A stretch of 64,000 nucleotides of DNA from Nectonema munidae (lineage: Eukaryota > Nematomorpha > Nectonematoida > Nectonematidae): assembly GCA_030549495.1 (NCBI GenBank), contig JAUIRK010000154.1, positions 62,001 through 126,000 of the forward strand, in the 5' to 3' direction. The notes beneath the pieces are model-generated. The model was given only the letters and a program-made list of their open reading frames with translations, searched no databases and was not told the origin of the DNA. Position numbers and translations under genes: made by a program. Below are positions 43,261 to 56,849 of this stretch, one piece after another; position 1 is the stretch's first letter; every line of letters starts with the position of its first letter.

Positions 43261-44509
43261 TATGAGCTTTTTTTAAAAAAATATTTTAACATTATTTTCA
43301 GTTTAAATTTTTGACGAGGAATTAGAAATTTAATTATTACACATTTTTATTATTTTTTCAAAATTTTATTTTCATTCTGCTTCCATTTGAGAAAACCGTG
43401 TCCGAAGAAATGAAAAGCATCTGCTTTAGACATATAGAATTGCATTGAAAAATGAAAGAAGACGATTAGTCTTTCAACTTTCACTGCTCAAAGAGCTAAG
43501 GGAGTGATTCTCAGATGAAAAAAAATTTAATAATTCTGCCAATCAAACATGAGAAATCTATATTTTTTTGATATCGTTGATGAAATATATAATATAATTA
43601 TATGCTCATGAATCCTCGAATTTTTTAAATATTCCTTCAATTTGTGCATATATTATATAGAGGTGTTGACTAGGAGAGAATTCAGAACGTCCTTAGATGA
43701 AGATGGGTTGGTAGAGGGTAAGGGTAGAGGAATGAAATCTTGAAAAATATCTTGGTACTTATTGGTTTTACCACTTCTCTTCTCCACAAATTAACTGTCT
43801 ATCTGCTTAAAGTAAGGAACTAACTGACTAACTAGTTAATTGAAACTCTAACCCATTTAGTGCCAATGTTCCCAAAGGAAAAGCAGACAAACTTTTATTT
43901 TGAATAGAATTAAATAGAAATTTCTGAAGTCGTTTGCGTTTCCTTTGGCAAAAGTTTAATTTGTTAGTTGATTCGCCTTTTAGTTAATTAAGCATATAGT
44001 TAATTAGTTAGTGATTGATTTAGTTAGTAATTTATTAGATTTTAAAAAAATTCCTTTATTTTTCCTTCTAACATAACACACAAATAAATATTTCATCTTT
44101 ATCATACCAAATATTCATGTTTTAATATGCATGATAAAATAAAAAATTTTAATGGGAGGGGAGAGATAACCAATGAGCCAATATTTTTTAGTATGCCGTG
44201 TTTTTATCATATTCATTATAAAATTTTTTTATATCTGTTTCCTATATGCTGAAATTGCTCTTTTTTATGGAGTTGATTGATATGTTTAAAATAATGTGAA
44301 AAAATTACAAGACAATGACTGTTGTGAAGATGCAAATTCAAGAAAATGGAAAACCTGAATTTATTGAAAAATAAATATTTTTGTGAATATTTCTCATCTC
44401 CGACACAATGAAACACTGGTGTGCATCGCGAAAGAAAAATCGTGAGTTTTAAATAAACTCATTAAAAGAGGTTCGGTCCCACTGGTTTTCAATGACATTT
44501 GTTTATAGT
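43261..44509. other. Gene-free AT-rich stretch
   Basis: Contains a degenerate short repeat (CTAACCCATTTAGTGCCAAT at about 43,852) related to the TTAA-type MITEs. Nothing else recognised. Confidence 0.4.
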
Positions 44510-44735
44510 CAGGCCCGTAGCAAAAATTTTTTTAGCAGGCTCTAAAATTAGCAACAGGGTTCCAAAATCTTCATGTTTTATCATATCTCTATATTAATAT
44601 TTCGTTCATCCATCTGTATAAGTGACTATGATGGGATGTGCTAAGATTAGTATTCATTTAGAAAAATTTGGGGATAGGGGTGGGGTGGGGGATGCTAGAG
44701 CGCCGTCCACTAGCCCCACCCTGGTTACGGCCCTG
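44510..44735. mobile_element. 226-bp hAT-type MITE
   Basis: Left end CAGGCCCGTAGCAAAAAT; the right end on the other strand is CAGGGCCGTAACCAGGG. The 8-bp flanks TTTATAGT and CATATAGG share only the TATAG core, so the copy is old. Confidence 0.7.
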
Positions 44736-44792
44736 CATATAGGTAAACGAATATTCATTGACATCAAATCAAGGAATAAAGGTAAGGGTGAA

Positions 44793-44938
44793 GGTACCGT
44801 GGTGTGTTTTCATCGAGAAGGCACAAGTGCGTCGCTTGTATCTAAAACTATGAGGAAAATAGACTTGATGCGGGATCGAACCCAAGACCTTGAGTTATCC
44901 AAAGCCAATATCTAATCAACCTTACTCACGCCCAGATA
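44793..44938 (-). repeat. tRNA-derived SINE, family 1, copy 3
   Basis: GGTACCGTGGTGTGTTTTCA, CGAGAAGGCAC, GATCGAACCCAAGACC (a B box on the - strand) and TTGAGTTATCC match the other copies. GGTAAGGGTGAAGGTACC just before it is the likely simple-repeat tail on the - strand. Confidence 0.75.
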
Positions 44939-44939
44939 G

Positions 44940-46130
44940 ATTTCTCTATCTGAACAATTTAATTGAAAATGCCTTTCTTAGCACATACTGGACACCATGG
45001 CGAATAATAAGAGCAAGATGACAAACTTTTGACTGTTTCTTGCAATCTTATTACTTACTTAGGAAAATTAAAGTTTTATTTTTGAAACTAAATGATTTTT
45101 TACATTGTTAGGTTTAAAAATCTCTTGTTTTTTGGATATTTTACTCGGGTAAGCTCTGAATTACGATGAAAAATTTTGTGTTTTGGCATTAATTCACATG
45201 TGCTACTATTCAAGTCAAGGGAAATAGCATAATATTTTGCAACACTAAAAAATAGCAATGAATCGCATAAATAATCTAAATAACTGAAAAAATATTTAAT
45301 TTCTTCAGCTCTCTTGAAAATTCGATTATTTATAACATTATCATAGTAAAATTCTAAATATACCTAAATTCCTAGAAACTATTTTTCATTTCATACACGT
45401 TGCTAGGTTTAACCCATTAAAACGTTTGATAATATTTGTAGAACATTTTTCAACCGAATGAAGGTATCTCATATTCTGTATATTATTTATGTTAGAAAAA
45501 ACTCATTTTAAAGAAAGTAACAATAATTAAATTTCATTTAGTGCATAAAATTCTAGCATTGAAACAAAAGAAGTAATTCTATGCAAACTTACAACAGTAG
45601 TGTATTGTATACTTTCAGTGGATCGTGTCTCTTCAGCATACCTGCTTACATGAAAAATGATTTGTATCTTAATTAAAAGGTTTAATGTTTCTCTCTAGAT
45701 GCAGACACGCTATGATTCCTGCTTTGCTAAATATTTTTTTCTGTTGAATGTAATTATTCTGATGGTAAACTTGAGTAAGATCTAGTGCTTAGCACTCATA
45801 ATGGCATATTTAAGGTAGCAGGTTCTTTAAGTATGCCAATACACGTTATAATTACTTTAATTGCAGAATGAGTCTTCAACTTCGCACAAGCATACCTCCC
45901 TTGAAAGTGTATGGAAATTCATTGAATCGATTCCATAAATGTGTGAAAAGCTCTATGTATACTTTAATAATAAAAATTGCCCTCACTAAAAGCTGAACAC
46001 ACGCAGCATTCCGTTGTTCAGATATCCTGATTTTAATTATAAAATTACTTCACATATCCCATCTCATCTTTAAAGTTTAAAAAGTTAGCCGGCCTAGCAT
46101 TTTTTGGGTCACCACAACAACCAAAACAGC
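44940..46130. other. Gene-free AT-rich stretch
   Basis: No conserved frame, RNA gene or repeat end recognised. Confidence 0.5.
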
Positions 46131-46134
46131 ATCT

Positions 46135-46225
46135 TTCTCTTAATCATCATGATCATCATCACTTCATTATAATTCTTATTTTTATCATCATTCCATCTCA
46201 TCATCATCATCATAATCATAACATA
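46135..46225 (+). repeat. Imperfect CAT-rich tract
   Basis: Interrupted ATCATCATCATCA units. One of several CAT/ATG tracts in the window (17.49, 52.95 and 54.76 kb among them). Confidence 0.65.
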
Positions 46226-46229
46226 AATA

Positions 46230-47467
46230 GGAAGGTAAGTTTTTAGAGTTTGTTTTGTAGAGAAGGCGGAGAATATTTTGAGTCAAATCTAATTTTACAT
46301 GCATTTTATATTTAGCTTTTTTCATGACTTTTCTATTTAAATCGCCATATAAAAATATCTTTTAAAACAAATGAATTATAACAGCTACTTTGCTCAATTG
46401 TGGTGTTAAAACCGAAAATCAGCATTATTTCCTATGGATTAGTTCCTCGCTATTTTCAAGTTCCAATGGCTCACAGTTGGGCCATGATGTAGAGGTTTGC
46501 ATCTCCTAATCAACATCAATCTCACCTAATCATAATTAAAATAATGACAGAGATATTTGAAAATAACAGATAACGTGATTAAACTGCTTTATATACCATT
46601 CTTAATTATAAAATGAGGATCCTCTCCTCCACATGTTTTGCTTATAAGCAACTTCGATTTATTCATGTATATTAAAAAACTTTGGAAAAAGCAGCTCATT
46701 TAAAAGTATTCTAAATTCCCGCCCAAAAATTTTAAATGAGGCTTTCCTCTTTTCCGTCTACATTTTTCTGTAGTGCGGGCAATAAATAAACCAAGGAATG
46801 AATGCTCAAAAATCTTCTGCAAGAAAATCTTAAAATATTTTTCCAGTGAAAAAGAAAGTTTGAGGTTAAAAGTATGCTAAATAATTCATTTACCTCACAC
46901 CTAAAGTTCACATTTGGGAAGAGAGTCGTGTTCGTACGAAAGATCGATGCTTTTCAGTCATGAGATAGGAAGTAATGTTGTCGTGAGAAGCGAAATATAT
47001 TTGAGAAAAAGTTTTCGAATGTGAAAATGCTATCAAAGGAAATTGTTTTCTTTTGCAAGAGACTAAGGAAGTCATATCTTATCGCTGTCCTTGAAAACAT
47101 TCTGTCTATTTTGTGTATGTGCGCGTGCTTTTGACAAAAATTACAAACATGTGTGTATGTGTGTGTGTATACACACAGGAATTACGTTGTAGCGTAAAAT
47201 ATAAATCAAAATGGTCAGTTATTGAATTAGACAAGTTTTACAACCACATGTGTTTATTATTTCAACAAAATTAAAGTTTAGTTTAACTTTCATTTTTAAG
47301 ATAGTGAGATTTGCTACACATGCAGAAATTTAGAGATAATAACGATAAGCCAACTCAAGGTTTGCATGTTGGGATTAGCCATCCTTAAATCTCAAGCTCA
47401 AAAAATTTTAGGGGATCGAGATCTTGAAACTTTGCTTTGAAGAATGTATTTTATCAAATATAATTAG
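46230..47467. other. Gene-free AT-rich stretch
   Basis: Contains a short TGTGTGTATGTGTGTGTGTA tract near 47,151. Nothing else recognised. Confidence 0.45.
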
Positions 47468-47477
47468 TTATATATAC

Positions 47478-48659
47478 CATTTTTAGTTCTAAACGGTCTT
47501 TTTAAAATACTAAAGTGTCTTTTTTAAATTCTAAAGTGTCTTTTTTAAATTCTAAAGTGTCTTTTTAAAATTCTAAAGTGTCTTTTTTAAATTCTAAAGT
47601 GTCTTTTTTAAATTCTAATGTGTCTTTTTTAAATTCTAAAGTGTCTTTTTTGATTTTACTTTTCTGAATAAGCTTTGAAGTCTTGTTTATTATTAAATGC
47701 GCGTATTATTATGTGCGATTGTCAGGTTCTGTAGACGTGTTGAAAGATACACTCATAATTTTCTAATTCTCCGCTTCTATTTCAGGTCTTTTTTAATTCG
47801 ATGCAACTAGCAGTTCATTTATAGACAAGTTTTTAACTCTTCAATTTTTGCCTTCTGCATAGATTGTTTTTATATTATATAGTAACATAGAATTAAAATT
47901 TTTTTTTAGTTTGTATCGAAAGGTCAATATACTTATTTTCGTATTATATCTTATTCAGTATACTTAGTTTCGAAAAAGGTTTTACATCCATTTTAATATC
48001 CATTATATAATGAAAAAAAGTGTTCACACAAACTTCTTTATTATCATTCAAGTAATTTAAAGCAAAAAAACAGCGAGGAATTCAAAAGCTACATTGCACA
48101 TGCACAACGTAACATACAAAAAAGGCAAATTTGAGTTTCTATTTCTTCATAAAATGTGATATATTGTTTTTGCTTTAAATTACAGGCGTGATAATAAAGA
48201 AGTTTGCGTGAACACTTTTTTTCATAATGGATATTAAAATGGATGTAAAACGTTTTTCGAAACTAAGTTTTAAAATTCACTTTTTTGCTTAGTTGAAACT
48301 TTCGATACAAACTAATAAATTTTTTAATTCTATGTTACTATAATATAAAAACAATCTATGCAGAAGGCAAAAATTGAAGAGTTAAAAACTTGTCTATAAA
48401 TGAACGCTAGTTGCATCGAATTAAAATAGATGCGGAGAATTATCAGTGTAAACCTGATAATCGCACATAATATTACGTGCATTTAATAAGAAACAAGACT
48501 TCAAAGCTTATTCAGGAAAGTAAAATCAAAAAAGACACTTTAGAATTTAAAAAAGACACTTTCGAATTTAAAAAAGACACTTTAGAATTTGAAAAAGACA
48601 CTTTCGAATTTGAAAAAGACACTTTAGAATTTTAAAAAGACCGTTTAGAACTAAAAATG
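47478..48659. mobile_element. Foldback-type DNA element with long inverted arms and 21-bp subterminal tandem repeats
   Basis: The left arm (47,478 to about 48,069) is inverted in the right arm (about 48,167-48,659) around a spacer of roughly 100 bp. Both ends start CATTTTTAGTTCTAAACGGT. Next come 21-bp units (CTAAAGTGTCTTTTTTAAAT and a T): about eight on the left, six on the right. Long arms continue, for example GTTTTTAACTCTTCAATTTT on the left and its inverse at 48,367. No transposase is encoded. Flanks TTATATATAC and TTATATATAT match at 9 of 10; long arms plus a 9-10-bp duplication would suit a Mutator-like non-autonomous element, but the flank is simple AT sequence. Confidence 0.85.
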
Positions 48660-48714
48660 TTATATATATGATATATGAGGACAATTTTCTATAGAGCGAG
48701 AACACAACACTATA

Positions 48715-48780
48715 AAGGTAAAGGTACCATGGGGTGTTTTCATCGAGAAGGCACAATTGCGCCTCTTGTATCAAAGCTCA
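48715..48780 (-). repeat. tRNA-derived SINE, family 1, truncated copy 4
   Basis: Only the GGTACCATGGGGTGTTTTCA, AGAAGGCACAATTGCG part is present; the B-box half is missing. It begins about 55 bp beyond the foldback element. Confidence 0.65.
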
Positions 48781-48789
48781 GCTCCAATG

Positions 48790-49605
48790 TTCAAAGCTCA
48801 GCGAGGGAACAATTCAAAAAAGGTTTATATGAATTAATTTAGCTAAATATGTATCCTCCTAAATCATAATTTCGATGATTAATTCATTAGAATGATAAAT
48901 ATAAATTTATACCTAAAATGACAAAGTTGCCAAGAACACTGCTGTTTTTTTTAAAAAAGTTTGAAACATTTTTTTAAATCAGATGAAATAAACAAGGCAT
49001 TTAAATAGAAAACCAAAATGTTTATCATTGTTCACAAAAAAATGATCCATAAATGATCACTTTCAGATTCGAAACGTAACTTGTCGTTTCTATGAAGCAT
49101 CAAATTAGTATGCATACACGACAAATGTAGATAATAAAGGTAAAAAAAACAACTCATTGATTTGCCTTCTCTGATACTAATAATCCTTTTGATGACCATA
49201 ATTTTAAGATACTTATGCGTCTCACTGGGGCTTCAAGGTTTACTCAATCAAACTTGAAAGTTTTTTAATCATTTTGAACACTTTGTCTTTATAACGTCAA
49301 ATTTACATTTCTAATTCTTTACATAATATACCTTCTGAAACGAAGGCATTTTATGTGAATTTTTTGTTTCCTAATTTTAGGTATCGCATAGGAAGGAAAA
49401 TGAAGTTTAAAAATATGTTTCACAATTTAGCTACAAATTGATTTGGGTGCAAAATATCTTGGTTACGAAATGTTTTGAACTCAAGAGCCATTATCCTATA
49501 GATACGAAATTTTTACACGTGTTTTCCAATACTATCATTTAAAGGGAAACTGACACAGGATAAAAAAAAGTCACATTACCATGACAACCTAAATTTATTC
49601 AGTTA
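48790..49605. other. Gene-free AT-rich stretch
   Basis: Nothing recognised. Confidence 0.5.
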
Positions 49606-49608
49606 GTT

Positions 49609-49662
49609 AAGAGAGAGAGAGAGCGAGACAGAGAAAGAAAAAGAGGAGAGAGAAAATGAAAG
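49609..49662 (+). repeat. GA-rich microsatellite
   Basis: GAGAGAGAGAGAGAG run decaying into GAGCGAGACAGAGAAAG. A CT tract (49,866-49,890) on the same strand is its rough inverse 250 bp away. Confidence 0.8.
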
Positions 49663-50091
49663 ACAGTATTGATTAAGTGACGTTGCAAGCATTGGTTTGA
49701 AATATATTGGCTTCTGATTTTCCTATATAAATTCATGCTTACCGCAAGCCATGTGCATCATCAATTCCCTCATCCATCACTTTGATCATTAGCATCACAT
49801 TGTAGCTATTAAATTTGGTCCCTGATACCTCCTAGTTGTTAGCAGAAGGAGGAGAGATGCATTTGCTTTCTCTCTCTCTCTCTCGCGCTCATATCGAAGA
49901 ATCATAAAACCAACTTTATGTAAGCGTGGCTTCTTCCTCTACAGTCTACACTACGACAATGCTTAAAAAACTTTGCAAAAAAGACATCGTCAGATTAAAG
50001 GGAATTTTTATCCATAATGAAAATATTTGGACAAATTCCCAAACATTGGCTTTTCTGAATACACATGATTGGAAAATTTTCCTAATGGGTA

Positions 50092-50750
50092 GAAAAAAAA
50101 AAAAAATTTTTAATAATTATAAAAAAAAATTTTTCAAAAAAAAAAATAAAAAAAAAAAAAAATATTTTTAAAAAAAAAAAAAAAATTTAAAAAAAAAATA
50201 GGATTGTTTCTTAGAGGGGGGAAATCGTGTGTTTTGTGTCAGAAAGGGTGGAACGAACATTGCCGTGGTGGTCACTTCTCTTTTCTGCTTCTTTCATTGT
50301 TGGTCAATTCTTCGTTTTTTTTCTGATATTGTTTTCCATTTTTTGTCTGTCTTTTCTTTTTTTTTCGTGAGTTTTGGTTTTCTTTTTTGAAGTGAAGGGA
50401 TGGAAAAGATCTCTCTCAAAAGTTGTGTTACTTCGGGGGGGTGGGGGGGGGTTAGGGGGAGGTTGGGTTTAGTTCTGTTGAAAGAAAATTTTCAGGATGA
50501 GGTTTCTTGTGGTTTGGTCGGGTGTTCTGTTGAATTGGAGATGGAAGTTTGAATGGTGGGGGTTTGAATGTTTTGGGGGGGGGGGGGTGGGGGGGGGGGT
50601 GGGGGGAAATTTTTGTGGGGTTTTTTGATTTTTTTTTTTATTTTAGGGTTTGTGGTTTTGTTTTATTTGTTTTTTTTTTTTTTTTTTGGTTTTTTTTTTG
50701 GGGTTGGGGGTTTTGGGGGGGTGTTTTTTTGTTAGTTTTTGTTTTTAAGA
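50092..50750. other. Homopolymer-rich block, possibly low-quality sequence
   Basis: About 110 bp of A and T runs, then C-poor G/T-rich text with G runs of up to about 10 bases (50,574-50,608) and T runs near 50,672. Frames here are not credible genes. Confidence 0.55.
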
Positions 50751-50759
50751 TGTAAGAGT

Positions 50760-52020
50760 TTTAGTGGGATGGTGTTAAAGAAAATGAAAATTTAAAATTG
50801 GAGGTTGTGAAGAGTTTATAAAAAATAGAATTTTTTAAAATTAATATAGTATTTATTTTTTATTGACATTATTTATTGAAATTCAAGTTTATTATTTATT
50901 CATCTTTTTCAAAACGTGACAGGAAAGGTTCGACGCTTGATCAGTGATATTCAGCTTTGACTGTTCGTGTTGAATATGATACAATTAAATTAAATTTCTG
51001 AATATATACCAGTGTTGCCATTAGATGAGAAATAAAGCTTGATTTAGTGAAGATTTTAAAACCCAATTTTAATAGAAAAATAAATTTCATTGTATTTTTC
51101 AATTTATTTATGTTTTGTTACGTCTTTTAAATCTGAGAATACTTAATTTCTTGGATTCCAAGTAACACGTGACGTAGTTTTTTATCTTGTTTTGCCAGAA
51201 CACATTCAAATATTGTTTTCTTCTTTTTAAAAATTTCATTTCATAAAAAAAAGTCAAAAGATTTATTATGCCTAAGTTTGATTATGATAAAGCTTAGTTT
51301 CTATACTACATGTTGTATTTTTAAATTCTCTTGAATCCTGTATTCTTTAAACTTTAAAGTTTGACTCAGTTTGATTTAGTCTCATTGGAATACACCAACC
51401 ATACACGATCTAAAAAGATATTCGATAAAAATGTTTTTAAACCTCTAAATTTCATTTTAGCCATGTTTTCAAGCGTTACAAACTACTAGATTAAAAAAAG
51501 TAAGACACCTAAAAGCCAAGCATATATTAAAAAACAAGAACTTAGTTTAAAAACAAATACAAAAAAGCGTTCTTTATCATTTGTGTCAATTGACAGCTCA
51601 CTATCATTCACCATATGCATGTAGTAGATGTAATACAAAGAACTGTTGATTTTCTTGCAATTTCACTTTTGAAAAGATTTTAAAAATTGAAAAATTAATT
51701 AAGAAAGAGTTCCTATTAATTAAAAAAAGTCGTGAAAAATAATTGCAAGAAGATTTAATTGTTCGAAATTGTTAACGAATTGCCAATTTTAATTGCTCAA
51801 TAAACCTTTTTATTAAAAATGTACAATGATGTACTTTTCCAAAAGAGCACAGCCGCTTTCAATGTACACTTTTCCCATTAAAATTGAAACATAAAAATCC
51901 TATTTAAACAACTCGCTTCAATTTAAATACTTCAAGGAAATAAATGAACTTTAAATTATTTTTTATCTTATTTAAAAATAATTTAAATAATTAAAAATTT
52001 TTTTATTATTATTAAGTTTT
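50760..52020. other. Gene-free AT-rich stretch
   Basis: Nothing recognised. Confidence 0.5.
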
Positions 52021-52023
52021 TAT

Positions 52024-52372
52024 CCTGGTTTTCTTCCTTCGAAGAATTCAAAGGTTTCTACGGTTAAGTAGTGCTCTGGCGACCCGATTCTAACCTTGTT
52101 AGTAATCAAGCTATCACCAGACATTAAGATTGTTTCCCAAATTGGGAGCGTTTGCGTTAGGATTGTATCGTTGACTCAGCTGTATTTACATATTTGTAAC
52201 ATAAATTCTTGTAAAATAATATATATAACAAGGTATAACTATGCAGTAACAAGGCCGGTAGGCGTTTAGTGGGATGGAAAGTCCAGGTAGACCTGGACTC
52301 AGCATTCCGGGCGGGCCACGATATCCGAAAGGATGGGTGCGAACGTCACAAACAACTTAATTAAATAATTAA
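52024..52372 (+). mobile_element. SINE-like structured repeat with TTAA-type tail, copy 2
   Basis: Second copy of the 8,032-8,385 repeat, same strand, from CCTGGTTTTCTTCC to AACAACTTAATTAAATAATT. The best conserved part is the 3' third (ACTCAGCATTCCGGGCGGGC, CACGATATCCGAAAGGATGG). The hairpin GTCCAGGTAGACCTGGAC is perfect here. No clear target duplication. Confidence 0.65.
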
Positions 52373-52379
52373 AAAATGA

Positions 52380-54760
52380 AATTCAAATTAAAAAAGAAAT
52401 TCAATTATAAATAAAAAAAAATTAATTCAATTAATAAAAATGAAACTAAACTTAACTTTAGAAAGCTGAAACATAGTATAAAAGTTAAATGAATAAAAAT
52501 TTATTTAACTTTAGCAAAAATGACCATTTTTACTGAAATATATAGTGAAAAAAGAAGATAAGTAAATTGATATTAAATAATAATTTCAGAAAGAAAGAAA
52601 AAAAAATACAATTTTATATTTTAATATATATTGATTACCTTTTGCTGTTTAAATAGAAATTTAATAATTTAAAAGCAAATATAAAATGCTTACTTTTGAA
52701 GTTTTTTTTATTTTAATATATGAAGTTGAGATTTTTTTATTTGAAGGTGAAAGTGTGTAGTTTAAGCCACGCCTTTTTCTACACCGGTTATCTTTTCAGT
52801 ATACCTTTATTCCCTCAAATTATGTTAAGAAATTGTTTTTGCAAAATTTTTACTTTGAGTTTTAAAAATACAACTTTTCGATCATCTTCATTAATCCTTC
52901 ACCATCTTCATCACTTTCATCTTTATTCAACTATTATGCCATAATTATAATCCATCATCATCATCATTTCAATGTGGTGTCACGCATAAACATGTCATAT
53001 CTGCATTCTTTTCCACATGTTGGCAGCTTTTTTTAAAGTTCATCTCAATAAGTCCTTCATCTTTCATGTCCCTCATCAATTTGCCTAGTGAATAGTTCAA
53101 ATCGTTTGATGAAAGTTTAGAATATTATCCAACGTTAACCTTTCTATATATATATTATAGAGAGGTGCGAAGGGGTGCTTTAGTTCGAACCTGGACATTT
53201 GCCTTGTGGAAATTTTCCAATTGGATATTTACCTAGCTAATATAATTGTAAAAAAGTGAATTCCCTAGGCGTAACAATTTCTTCTGTATTTTAGCAGCTA
53301 CTTACTTATTTTCAATAAAAAAATTTAATTAATATTAATAAATAAACTGACCATATTTTATTGTGACAAAAAAAAGAAGCAAAGGTTTTTTGCTTGGAAA
53401 TGCTGATTAATGTGGCATTTGGTTTAATGAGAGACAGAGAAACACTCTCGAACCATGTATAAACTACTTATCAAGTTAAACTTTAATTATTATTCAAACC
53501 TCAAGAATTTTTTTTATAAGTGCATACTTTTAATTTTATAATTTCAATAATGTTATAAAGCTAATATTTATTTAATTTGGAAAATTTTGATTGAGTGAAA
53601 TTTTATTAAAACTCAATTATTAATGATTTTTCATTTTTTTATTACTGATCTGGAAAGATAGCGATAGACTACAAAAAATCAACAAAAGTATATCAAACAT
53701 ACAAACCATAGAGACTATTTGAATTATAGTATTTACTCTAAAATATATCCATGTCTATATATCTTAATCAGGAAATATAAAAAAAATGTGAAAAGTTTTT
53801 CAATTTTATATAAGCGTAAAACAACTACAAATTTTGAAATTTAAAATATATTTAATAAGATGGGACTCTTAAGTATATGAATAAAACGCTACTGTACCAT
53901 CCAAAAGGGGATATATCTGTTCAGCCTAATTTAAATAACTAATTTTTTATGTTTTTTCCAGTAAAAAAATTATTATAATAGGAAGGGTAGGAAGAAGGTA
54001 GCCAATGAAGGGGTCAGGCTTCTTCACTTTAACGCGAAAGTAAAAAAAAGTAAAAAAAAAATTAATAAAAAAAGTGTTGAAAAAATAAGATTAAGTTTAT
54101 TTCCGAAAGAAACAAAAGAAAGGCAATCAGATAGATCAGGAGGGAATCAAAGACAGAAGAAAAAAGAGCTTATCTTCTATTTTCTCTCTCTGCATTCGAT
54201 AATTTTACTGTTTCTAACTTTAATGCGTATAGAAGGAATTTCTAAATTTTACAACATTTGCACTATTACTTTCTTAAATATCAGGAGAGTCTACCAAACT
54301 AAGAAATTTAAAAGTATACAAAAAATTTTAGTTACTTACATAACAACGTGTTATTCTTCAATGCTTTGGTTGTATTATTAAATTGGGAAGATCGGTTTTG
54401 CATAAAATGAATATAAAAGCAATTAATGATTTTACAATACGATTTGAAAATTTCAAGGTTACCTTAAAGATATTAGTTTCACTGAAAAGTTATTCTTTCG
54501 CCAAAATAATTAATTTAGAACAGTAAATTGTGAAGAATCAATAAAGCTTATTTGAGTGTTATATATATATATATTATTATTATTATATTAAGCATATAAG
54601 CAATACTAAATTTGTAACACAAGTTATAAGTCCTTTGCATGTGTCATTTAAAGAAATTTCTTAAATAAAATGTTCTTTTAAATATTTTAAATTGTTATAT
54701 ACTAGAAAGAATCAATACTTTAATAGATAATATTTATTATAGTAGTAATATTTATTTTTC
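52380..54760. other. Gene-free AT-rich stretch
   Basis: A CAT-rich tract lies at about 52,885-52,968 (ATCATCATCATCATTTC at its end). No conserved frame or repeat end recognised otherwise. Confidence 0.45.
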
Positions 54761-54762
54761 AC

Positions 54763-55604
<842 letters not shown>

Positions 55605-56250
55605 GATCCTTTTTCAATATCTTGCATAGTCCATTATTAGAAATAAATAACTTTTTTTCAAGAATTATACTGAACTCATTTTTAAGCATTGTTTCTTGTC
55701 TCCTGAGTATGAGTAGGAAGTAGTATAGGGAAGTAGTTTTCTATATTATTAATACTTAGCACACAAAATGAAAATAGCGACGATGCGTCGCTAAGCAACT
55801 TCTCATGATACTGGTGAGTGTGAATAACGTAGAAACCACAAAACAACAAATTACATTCTCACTTTCTCCTTTCACATTTGTATTCACAAGAAAGCAAAAC
55901 GACTCAATCGTTTTTCATGAAACATTTGCTGCATTCTGTCTGCATCACGCTTAGAACACAGACGAGATCTGTCTTATCCAATCTTAGGAGTTAATCACCG
56001 ACCACTCACCTCTTACTCAAGTATTTTTTATGGGAATAGTCTTATGCTCGCAAAAACTCCATTCCATCCCTATTAGCAAATCTTATGTAAGAAGGGCAAG
56101 GACTTTTCAGTTAAATCCACTTGATTTCACCTTTTTTGACTTGGATTACACTTGAATCTTTCATTTTTAATGTTAGGTTATTTTTTTTAGTTATTAACTT
56201 TGTTAGATGTTTTATTAGTTAGCAGATTATTCATCCATAGGAATGACGTA
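55605..56250. other. Gene-free stretch
   Basis: Nothing recognised. CACTTGATTTCACC and CTTTTTTGACTTG near 56,118 recur loosely near 58,245. Confidence 0.45.
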
Positions 56251-56254
56251 TTAC

Positions 56255-56374
56255 CTCGTTAAAGACCAGAATAATCAGACGATATCTAATATAAAGCAGA
56301 AGATTTGTATTAAAAAGCATTAATAAACGCAGACGAGTCACATTTTTGAAAAGTCGACTGTGGTAGATAATCGG
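56255..56374. mobile_element. 120-bp piggyBac-like MITE, relative of 23,861-23,990
   Basis: Left flank TTAC, right flank TTAA (56,375-56,378). CTCGTTAAAGACCA, AATCAGACGAT, AAAGCAGAAGATT and ACGCAGACGA follow the 23.86-kb copy in order. Confidence 0.65.
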
Positions 56375-56678
56375 TTAAGACAAATTCTTTTACAGAAACC
56401 TCACTTCACCAATAGAAGCCCTAAAAAATTTCATATGTTCTTCCAAAAGTTAAAAACACAAATTTATGTATGCTAAATATTGGCCTATGAATAGAAGTTA
56501 TTTACATTTTAAATCTTCTATCTAATCCGTACACTCATTGTTATTATGAATTATTTATTTATTTATTGATGTGCCACATGCAAATATCGATTCAAGGATG
56601 TGATTTTAACAAAAAAATAATCAAAATCATTCCTACAAAACTACTTTTTAAAAATGATTTTTAATTTCTTTTTCTATA

Positions 56679-56846
56679 AGGGGTCATTCACAATTGACGT
56701 CAACTTTTTTGCTTAATTTAAACCCACCCCCTCCCATTTCCAACTTTTGCCTATTTATTTAGTTTCCAAATTCTTCATTTTTCAACTTATCGACACCCCC
56801 TTCTCTCCTTCCAGTCTTTTATTGACATCAATTATGAATGACCCCT
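56679..56846. mobile_element. 168-bp MITE of uncertain superfamily
   Basis: Left end AGGGGTCATTCACAATTGAC, right end on the other strand AGGGGTCATTCATAATTGAT, with GTCAA following in both. Flanks do not show a clear duplication. Confidence 0.75.
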
Positions 56847-56849
56847 AAG

